From the NCBI GenBank assembly GCA_009391835.1, contig QWJF01000014.1, positions 1-38,424 on the forward strand: a stretch of DNA of 38,424 nucleotides. Direction: 5' to 3'. Both the position numbers and the translations under genes were made by a program. Shown piece by piece: positions 33,278 to 38,424 of this stretch. This DNA is from Chloroflexota bacterium. Lineage in GTDB: Bacteria; Chloroflexota; Anaerolineae; Anaerolineales; UBA11579. Under the pieces are notes generated by a model. That model did not search any database. It had not been told where the DNA came from and saw only the letters and a list, made by a program, of their open reading frames with translations. Each line of letters begins with the position of its first letter. Position 1 is the stretch's first letter.

Positions 33278-33703
33278 TTGAGCCGAGTGATAAACCCAGA
33301 TGGTGTCGGCAAGCAACGCAAACGTTACCTACGCGCCATCGCGATTTCCCTGCGCGAGATGGTCACTTCCAGCGGTGATAGCGCCGCCGCTCGTGATCTC
33401 GTCGCCTTCATCGTTCTGACCCTGGAAGCCGTAGCCGAAACCATTGACCGCACCGTTGAGCCCTGGGAGAAACGCGATTACTGGCTCAAAGCTGACCGCT
33501 TCCGCATGGACTGGGCTTGGGCCGCACGCCTTGCCGAGCAGCTCCGTCAAGCGCTCATCGACGACGATTGGGGCGAAATCGCCGCTGTTTCTGCCCAGAT
33601 AGTTGCCAAGTTGAGCACAGAAAAAGTTCCGCAGCGCCATAGGCTTGGTACGCCCTGGGTTGGTGCGTGGGAAAAATTCCAACAAATGCAGCGCTCGAAC
33701 TAA
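33278..33703 (+). CDS. Small helical protein of unknown function
   Basis: The 141-residue protein is alpha-helical and rich in Ala, Arg and Trp ('AVAETIDRTVEPWEKRDYWLKADRF'). No membrane segment, signal or known motif is visible. The start is TTG 33278, decided by AAGGAG six bases upstream. It has its own promoter and stands alone between tRNA-Leu and pstS. Composition and clean signals support a real gene; the function is unknown. Confidence 0.75.
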   Translation: MSRVINPDGVGKQRKRYLRAIAISLREMVTSSGDSAAARDLVAFIVLTLEAVAETIDRTVEPWEKRDYWLKADRFRMDWAWAARLAEQLRQALIDDDWGEIAAVSAQIVAKLSTEKVPQRHRLGTPWVGAWEKFQQMQRSN

Positions 33704-33884
33704 ATTTTATCTATTGCGCATAGCCATAACTCTGAAGGGTATTCTACAATAACCTTCACGGAGGGTGGTCAGGTGCGTAGGTAGTCCACCGGTCCAGTTT
33801 TTCCTCATGTACAATGCAAATTATAAAAACTATCTCGCGAAAACATACGCTTGGATTGATTTGTAGATCAGCACGGAGACATGC

Positions 33885-34883
33885 ATGAGGCTATCTAAAT
33901 TTAGAGGGTACACAATAGGTGTAATCATCAGCGCTTTGCTCTTGGGTGCCTGCTCATGGATAGCGTCTGTTGGAGGTCCATCTGCGTTGGCCACCCCGGA
34001 TCGCAATAACCCGCTGGCTCGCTACGGCCCACTGGAAGTTAACGGGGAAATCATTGTTGCAGGCAGTTCTACGGTGTATCCGCTCTCAGAGCGCATGGCC
34101 GAATTGTTCCTTCAGGAAGGCTTTGCAGGCAGCCTCACCATTGATAGCATTGGCTCTGGGGCTGGCTTTGACCGTTTCTGCACGGTGGGAGAGTCGGATA
34201 TTTCGAATGCCAGTAGGCCAATTAAGGAACAGGAAGTCGCCAACTGTCAGGCCATTGGTCGAACACCAATCGAGATCCGCGTGGGTACTGATGCGTTGGT
34301 AGTGGCCGTCAGCCAGGAGAATGATTTTGTGGCCGATGTGTCGCTGGATGAGTTGTCCCTGATTTTTTCCACAGCCCGCACCTGGTCCGATGTTCGGCCG
34401 GAATGGCCCGCCGAACCCATCCAACGTTTCATTCCCGGCACGGATAGCGGAACCTTTGACTACTTTGTAGAAGAAGTCTTCAACGAAGATGAGGAACCCA
34501 TCCTTTCTGCAAGCAACACGCAGCTCAGCGAAGACGACAATGTACTTATCCAGGGCATTTTGGGTAGCCGATTTGCTATTGGCTTCTTTGGCTATGCCTA
34601 CTACGCGGAGAACGCAGATACGCTTCGCGTGATTTCGGTGGAAGGCGTCGAGCCCAACCAGGAAACTGTGGATGCCGCCAGCTATCCCCTGGCGCGCCCG
34701 CTCTTCATGTATTCGGACGCCTCTATTCTGAAGACAAAGCCGCAGGTAACCGCATTCATTCTTTTCTTTTTATCCAGAGTAAACGATCAGGTAATAGACG
34801 TTGGATATTTTCCGGCGCCCGAGGCTGCTTTGGATGCTGCGCGAGCCCACGTCTACGAGGCACTCGGCCTCAAAACCCAATAG
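33885..34883 (+). CDS. pstS: Phosphate ABC transporter, substrate-binding lipoprotein
   Basis: PstS captures phosphate outside the membrane for the Pst importer. The 332-residue protein has a lipoprotein signal ('ISALLLGAC', Cys23) and the ligand-binding motifs 'VAGSSTVYPLSERMAELF', 'IGSGAGFDRFC', 'DISNASRPIK' and 'FIPGTDSGTFDYF'. GGAG lies a few bases before the ATG. The 180 bases upstream hold only -10-like boxes (TACAAT, TATAAA) and no pho box that I can recognise. A possible second promoter separates it from pstC. Confidence 0.93.
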   Translation: MRLSKFRGYTIGVIISALLLGACSWIASVGGPSALATPDRNNPLARYGPLEVNGEIIVAGSSTVYPLSERMAELFLQEGFAGSLTIDSIGSGAGFDRFCTVGESDISNASRPIKEQEVANCQAIGRTPIEIRVGTDALVVAVSQENDFVADVSLDELSLIFSTARTWSDVRPEWPAEPIQRFIPGTDSGTFDYFVEEVFNEDEEPILSASNTQLSEDDNVLIQGILGSRFAIGFFGYAYYAENADTLRVISVEGVEPNQETVDAASYPLARPLFMYSDASILKTKPQVTAFILFFLSRVNDQVIDVGYFPAPEAALDAARAHVYEALGLKTQ

Positions 34884-34984
34884 TTTTCGTTGCAAATAAA
34901 TGAGCGAAGCCAGAGTCTGGGACGGTCGCAAGCAAAAGTGGCCTCTCCAGACATTTGGTTAAACGACGACTCTTGGCGAGCGTT

Positions 34985-34990
34985 TATAAT
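34985..34990 (+). promoter_or_regulatory. -10 box (TATAAT) between pstS and pstC
   Basis: TATAAT in the 157-base gap between pstS and pstC could give a second transcript for the membrane and ATPase genes. The -35 region is poor. An AGGAGA (35024-35029) precedes pstC at a slightly long spacing. Confidence 0.4.
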
Positions 34991-35040
34991 GGACATTAGC
35001 CATCCAAAAATGTTCAGCTTTCCAGGAGATTGGTCCCATA

Positions 35041-36231
35041 ATGGCCCTGCACCAAGTAGAAGAGTCAGCCTCTGGAGAAAATGCTGTTGCCAAAGGGCGC
35101 AAAGTAAAACTGAGTCGCAAAACCCGTCCGGGAGAAGTTGCCATCCAGAGCTTCCTCTTCCTCTGCGGCTTCTTATCCATCTTCATCACAGTTGGCATTG
35201 TGTACGAGCTTGGCAAAGAGTCCCTGTTGTTTTTTGGCCGCCGCCAGTGGGAGAACAGCAATAAGCCCATCTCGCAACCTATTTCAGCCGACGACACAAC
35301 TTTTGAAGTTTCCACCAGTGGTTTCACGCTCGAAGAGGGCGATCTCATCCGTATTGATGACGAACTGATGTTCATTCTGCGCTTGGTTGAAACCTCGGTG
35401 ACGGTCGAGCGCGGGTTGGAGGGAACCCCAATCGTGCCACACTTGGCTGGCAAGAATATCGAGATTGCCACCCAGGTCACCTTGCAGGAATTCTTTACCA
35501 CCTCCGGTTGGAATCCGCAGATTGGCAAATTTGGTATCTGGTCTCTGGTGAACGCCACCCTGATGACCTCGCTAACCGCCATCGTCGTCGCGCTCCCGCT
35601 AGGCCTCGCCACCGCCATTTACTTGAGCGAATATGCCTCATTGCGCGCCCGCTCCATTTTGAAACCCATCCTCGAAGTGTTGGCCGGTGTCCCCACTGTG
35701 GTGTACGGCTACTTTGCCCTCACTTTTATGACTCCCTTGTTGCGCCTCATCTTTGGCCGCGATGTCGTCGATATCTACAACACGGCTTCGGCCGGCATCG
35801 TCATTGGCATCCTGATTTTGCCGCTGGTTAGCTCGATGAGCGAGGATGCCCTCAGCGCGGTGCCCCGCTCCTTGCGTGAAGCCGCCTACGGTCTCGGCGC
35901 CACCCGTTTGGAAACCGCCTTGCGCGTCGTCGTCCCGGCGGCCATCTCGGGCATTGTCGCCGCCTTTATCGTCGCTATCTCCCGCGCCATTGGCGAGACG
36001 ATGGTGGTGGCCATCGCCGCGGGTGCCGGCCCCGCCTTCACCTTCAATCCCTTTAAATCCGCCGAAACCATGACCGGCCACATCGTCCGCATCAGTGGCG
36101 GTGATCTCAGTTACAACTCATTGGATTACAACAGCATCTTTGCTATCGGCCTCATGCTTTTCTTTATGACCCTTTCCCTCAATATCTTCAGCCAGCGCAT
36201 TGTGCGTCGTTTCCGTGAGGTCTACGAGTGA
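35041..36231 (+). CDS. pstC: Phosphate ABC transporter permease PstC, with inserted extracellular domain
   Basis: The C-terminal part (about 160-396) is a normal PstC permease with five membrane segments and the EAA-loop '[28 protein letters not shown]'. An extra stretch of about 80 residues (about 68-146) sits in the loop after the first membrane helix. It is beta-rich, with '[16 protein letters not shown]', '[10 protein letters not shown]' and 'PHLAGK', a pattern seen in phage-structure-type small domains. Normal PstC is about 300-340 residues; this is 396. The insertion faces outside and could contact PstS or phosphate. The stop overlaps pstA by GTGA. Confidence 0.93.
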   Translation: MALHQVEESASGENAVAKGRKVKLSRKTRPGEVAIQSFLFLCGFLSIFITVGIVYELGKESLLFFGRRQWENSNKPISQPISADDTTFEVSTSGFTLEEGDLIRIDDELMFILRLVETSVTVERGLEGTPIVPHLAGKNIEIATQVTLQEFFTTSGWNPQIGKFGIWSLVNATLMTSLTAIVVALPLGLATAIYLSEYASLRARSILKPILEVLAGVPTVVYGYFALTFMTPLLRLIFGRDVVDIYNTASAGIVIGILILPLVSSMSEDALSAVPRSLREAAYGLGATRLETALRVVVPAAISGIVAAFIVAISRAIGETMVVAIAAGAGPAFTFNPFKSAETMTGHIVRISGGDLSYNSLDYNSIFAIGLMLFFMTLSLNIFSQRIVRRFREVYE

Positions 36232-37463
36232 GCCATCCAGCCAATGGCTTTCAAAGCAATCTGCCGCGCCGCCATCGCTCCGGCCAGGCCTGGCTTCTGC
36301 TTTTCCAGGCGGCCACGCTAATCGGCATTTTGGGTCTCACCGCGTTGATGCTCAATATCCTCAACAGTAATTTTGGCTATGTCGTTTACGTGGATAAGGT
36401 GAACCCCCAAACCCTGGCTGTGGATGGCGTCCCTCTCGAAAATTTGCCATCAGACACACTCGCAAGCATCTTCCGCGAGAACGTCTCAAACGGCCTCTTC
36501 ACCCGCTATGACCGTGAAATCCCCCTTACCGACCGCTCCCAAAGCAGCATTTACGAGTTGATCCTTGATTTCGTGATCGTGCCTGAGGTCAAGCAGCAGT
36601 GGAGCCTTTGGGAGTCGCTCACTAGACGTGCCCAAATCCAGTCTATTGCGGCCACAGACTATCCGGAAGGCTATCTTGTCTTTGAATCCTGGGTGGACTA
36701 TGATTTCATCAAGTCCCCCCAATCCAGTTTTGTTGAGATTGCAGGGGTACGCACCGCCATTCTGGGCTCCCTGTGGACGATTGGCATTGCCATCCTTTTT
36801 GCCTTCCCGGTCGGCGTGGGTGCCGCCATCTATCTTCAGGAGTATGCAGCCGACAACTGGCTCAATCGCGTAATAAGAACCAACATCAACAATCTGGCAG
36901 GCGTGCCCTCGATCATCTACGGCATCCTGGGCCTGGCCATTTTCGTGCGCGCCCTGGAGCCGCTTACCAGTGGGGCGATCTTCAGCGGTTCAGCAGAGGC
37001 CACCGCCAGCGGCCGCACCATTCTTTCCGCGGGCCTCACCCTCGCCCTGCTCGTATTGCCTCTCATCATCATCAACGCTCAGGAAGCCATCAAAGCTGTC
37101 CCCAATTCGCTTCGCAACGCCAGCTATGGATTGGGCGCTACTCGCTGGCAAACCATCTGGAACCATGTCCTCCCTGGCGCACTGCCCGGCATCCTGACCG
37201 GCACCATTCTGGCTATTTCGCGCGCAATTGGCGAGACGGCTCCCCTGGTCGTGATCGGCGCATCCACTTTCATCCAGGCCGATCCCAGCGGCCCCTTCTC
37301 GAAGTTCACCACGCTCCCCATTCAGATCTTCCAGTGGACCTCTCGTCCTCAGGAAGTTTTTCGTAATTTGGCCGCCGCAGCCAGCTTGGTACTACTGGCC
37401 CTGCTGCTCACCATGAACGCTACCGCTATCTTATTGAGGAATCGCTATGGCAATCGCAACTGA
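36228..37463 (+). CDS. pstA: Phosphate ABC transporter permease PstA, with large first loop
   Basis: The second permease of Pst has the EAA-loop '[28 protein letters not shown]' and five membrane segments in its last two thirds. Between the first helix (about 22-45) and the core (about 172 on) lies an outward loop of about 125 residues, so the protein is 411 residues against the usual 280-300. The loop has '[19 protein letters not shown]' and '[15 protein letters not shown]', a region seen in some longer PstA proteins. GTG 36228 overlaps the pstC stop, and the end overlaps pstB by 17 bases. Confidence 0.93.
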   Translation: MSHPANGFQSNLPRRHRSGQAWLLLFQAATLIGILGLTALMLNILNSNFGYVVYVDKVNPQTLAVDGVPLENLPSDTLASIFRENVSNGLFTRYDREIPLTDRSQSSIYELILDFVIVPEVKQQWSLWESLTRRAQIQSIAATDYPEGYLVFESWVDYDFIKSPQSSFVEIAGVRTAILGSLWTIGIAILFAFPVGVGAAIYLQEYAADNWLNRVIRTNINNLAGVPSIIYGILGLAIFVRALEPLTSGAIFSGSAEATASGRTILSAGLTLALLVLPLIIINAQEAIKAVPNSLRNASYGLGATRWQTIWNHVLPGALPGILTGTILAISRAIGETAPLVVIGASTFIQADPSGPFSKFTTLPIQIFQWTSRPQEVFRNLAAAASLVLLALLLTMNATAILLRNRYGNRN

Positions 37464-38256
37464 ATCGCCACCCACGGATGCTACAGGTCAATACGCTATC
37501 GAAACGAATTCGTTGAGCGTGTACTACAACGAGTTTCAGGCGGTTCGCGATGTTAATCTGAGCATTGAAACCCGTCGTATTACCGCTATCATTGGCCCTT
37601 CGGGATGTGGCAAGAGCACAGTGCTGCGCGCCTTCAACCGGATGAACGATCTGGTTCCCGGCTCTAGTACGCAGGGCGAAGTCTTTTTCGCTGGCCAGAA
37701 TATTTACGAACCGGATGTGGATCCCGTTGAAGTGCGTCGCCGCATCGGAATGGTTTTCCAGAAGGCCAACCCCTTCCCGAAATCAATCTACGATAATGTG
37801 GCTTGGGGCGCGCGCATCAACGGTTTTCGAGGAGATATGGATCAACTCGTGGAAGACAGCCTGCGCAATGCTGCTCTATGGGAAGAAGTCAAGGATAAGC
37901 TAGATCAGAGCGGCCTCTCCCTGTCGGGAGGTCAGCAGCAGCGCCTTTGCATTGCCCGCGCCATCGCCGTCCGCCCCGATATCATCCTAATGGACGAACC
38001 CGCCTCGGCCCTGGATCCCATCGCCACCCTGCGTATCGAAGAATTGATGCGTGATCTGGCTCAGCAATACACCATCATCATCGTCACCCACAATATGCAG
38101 CAGGCCGCCCGTGTATCCGATTTCACCGCCTTCTTCTCGCTGGCCGAAGATGGCTCCCGTGCCGGCATGCTGATGGAATACGGCCTCACACAGAAAATGT
38201 TTACTAACCCCGAGCACAAAATCACAGAAGAATACATTACCGGGCGCTTCGGTTAA
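37447..38256 (+). CDS. pstB: Phosphate ABC transporter ATP-binding protein
   Basis: PstB powers phosphate import. The 269-residue protein has Walker A 'GPSGCGKST' (about 51-59), Q-loop '[10 protein letters not shown]', signature 'LSGGQQQR', Walker B '[13 protein letters not shown]' and switch His '[13 protein letters not shown]'. The length is typical. It starts inside the pstA end with GAGGAA upstream, and its stop overlaps the next gene (TAATG). phoU is not seen in the window. Confidence 0.96.
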   Translation: MAIATESPPTDATGQYAIETNSLSVYYNEFQAVRDVNLSIETRRITAIIGPSGCGKSTVLRAFNRMNDLVPGSSTQGEVFFAGQNIYEPDVDPVEVRRRIGMVFQKANPFPKSIYDNVAWGARINGFRGDMDQLVEDSLRNAALWEEVKDKLDQSGLSLSGGQQQRLCIARAIAVRPDIILMDEPASALDPIATLRIEELMRDLAQQYTIIIVTHNMQQAARVSDFTAFFSLAEDGSRAGMLMEYGLTQKMFTNPEHKITEEYITGRFG

Positions 38257-38424
38257 TGGTTGGGAATGTCCGCCGCGTGCTCTTCATCTGCACGGGTAAT
38301 TCCTGCCGCTCACAGATGGCCGAAGCCCTGGTCAATGCCCGTCTTGATAATGAGTGGCGCGCCTTTAGCGCCGGCACCCACCCCGCAGGCCAAGTCAACC
38401 CCAATGCACTAAAGGTTCTCAACG
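38256..38424 (+). CDS. Arsenate reductase/low-molecular-weight tyrosine phosphatase-like, 5' part only
   Basis: A frame from ATG 38256 runs off the right edge (56 codons seen). It begins 'RRVLFICTGNSCRSQMAEAL' and goes on 'RAFSAGTHPAGQVNPNALKVL', the P-loop C-x5-R-S and following strand of the LMW-phosphatase fold, which includes thioredoxin-coupled arsenate reductases (ArsC). The ATG overlaps the pstB stop, so it is translated with pst. The resolving cysteines that would decide ArsC are outside the window. Confidence 0.85.
   Translation, partial: MVGNVRRVLFICTGNSCRSQMAEALVNARLDNEWRAFSAGTHPAGQVNPNALKVLN

Noticed and set aside
33764-33796. GGTGG...CCACC inverted repeat after the gene at 33278 as a terminator
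   Set aside because: The stem is only five bases with a 16-base loop and no immediate T-run; too weak to call.
33808-33867. A 19-codon frame upstream of pstS as a leader peptide
   Set aside because: No ribosome site precedes it, and it has no Gly/Cys pattern, hairpin or coupling to pstS; short frames like this are expected by chance.

Overview
This window reads as a densely coded stretch of chromosome from a member of the Chloroflexota, most likely an Anaerolineae-type lineage. That assignment is inference. It rests on the mix of genes (an NBR1-like Ig surface protein with a Thr/Pro-rich 'TPTPTA' linker, ParB/Usp fusion, ScpA, Ino1, SRAP pair, NIL protein, PstSCAB with enlarged loops), on the moderately high GC, and on many genes that appear to be transcribed without a leader. 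I see no insertion sequence, prophage, integrase, CRISPR array or rRNA gene. Apart from the tmRNA block there is no gene-free stretch longer than about 300 bases.

Layout. 0-1.3 kb (minus): an unidentified helical protein cut by the window edge, and a membrane-anchored Ig-like protein. 1.4-10.2 kb (plus): a structured proS leader with two intrinsic-terminator-like hairpins, proS, a patatin-like phospholipase broken by a one-base frameshift, a tiny membrane protein, a carboxylesterase-like hydrolase, an acidic protein, ligA, an alpha-oxoamine-synthase-family PLP enzyme with a terminator, and an RlmI-like rRNA methyltransferase. 10.3-12.4 kb: a GH114-like lipoprotein and the tmRNA gene (both minus), a 23-codon Gly/Cys-rich peptide gene (plus) with a clear promoter and twin operator-like inverted repeats, and a NUDIX hydrolase (minus). 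12.5-16.5 kb: metallophosphoesterase and ParB-like/Usp fusion (plus), aldo/keto reductase (minus), and an ICMT-like membrane methyltransferase (plus) behind a near-consensus promoter that carries a perfect palindrome.

16.5-23.3 kb (minus): LysE-type exporter, a membrane/EEP-domain fusion, PlsY-like acyltransferase, inositol-3-phosphate synthase, two tandem SRAP proteins (one without the catalytic Cys2) and ScpA. 23.3-24.5 kb (plus): thioredoxin and a prepilin peptidase-like protein. 24.5-33.2 kb (minus): P-loop NTPase, PP2C/SpoIIE phosphatase, methyltransferase, DAG-kinase-like enzyme, MgtE, NIL-domain protein, RlmN, HAD phosphatase, ClpP, trigger factor and tRNA-Leu(UAG). 33.3-38.4 kb (plus): a small unknown protein, then pstS-pstC-pstA-pstB running directly into an arsenate reductase/LMW phosphatase-like gene cut by the right edge.

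How genes work together: Pst imports phosphate, and the overlapping ArsC-like gene could deal with arsenate that enters by the same route. Trigger factor and ClpP are translationally coupled in a protein-quality operon. tmRNA, ClpP and RlmN are all translation/quality-control functions. Ino1, PlsY and the DAG-kinase-like enzyme fit membrane-lipid synthesis. The candidates most worth a second look are the 23-aa Cys/Gly peptide with its operators, the SRAP pair with a Cys2-to-Pro change, the 12-bp tandem repeat that copies a stop codon five times, and the proS leader.
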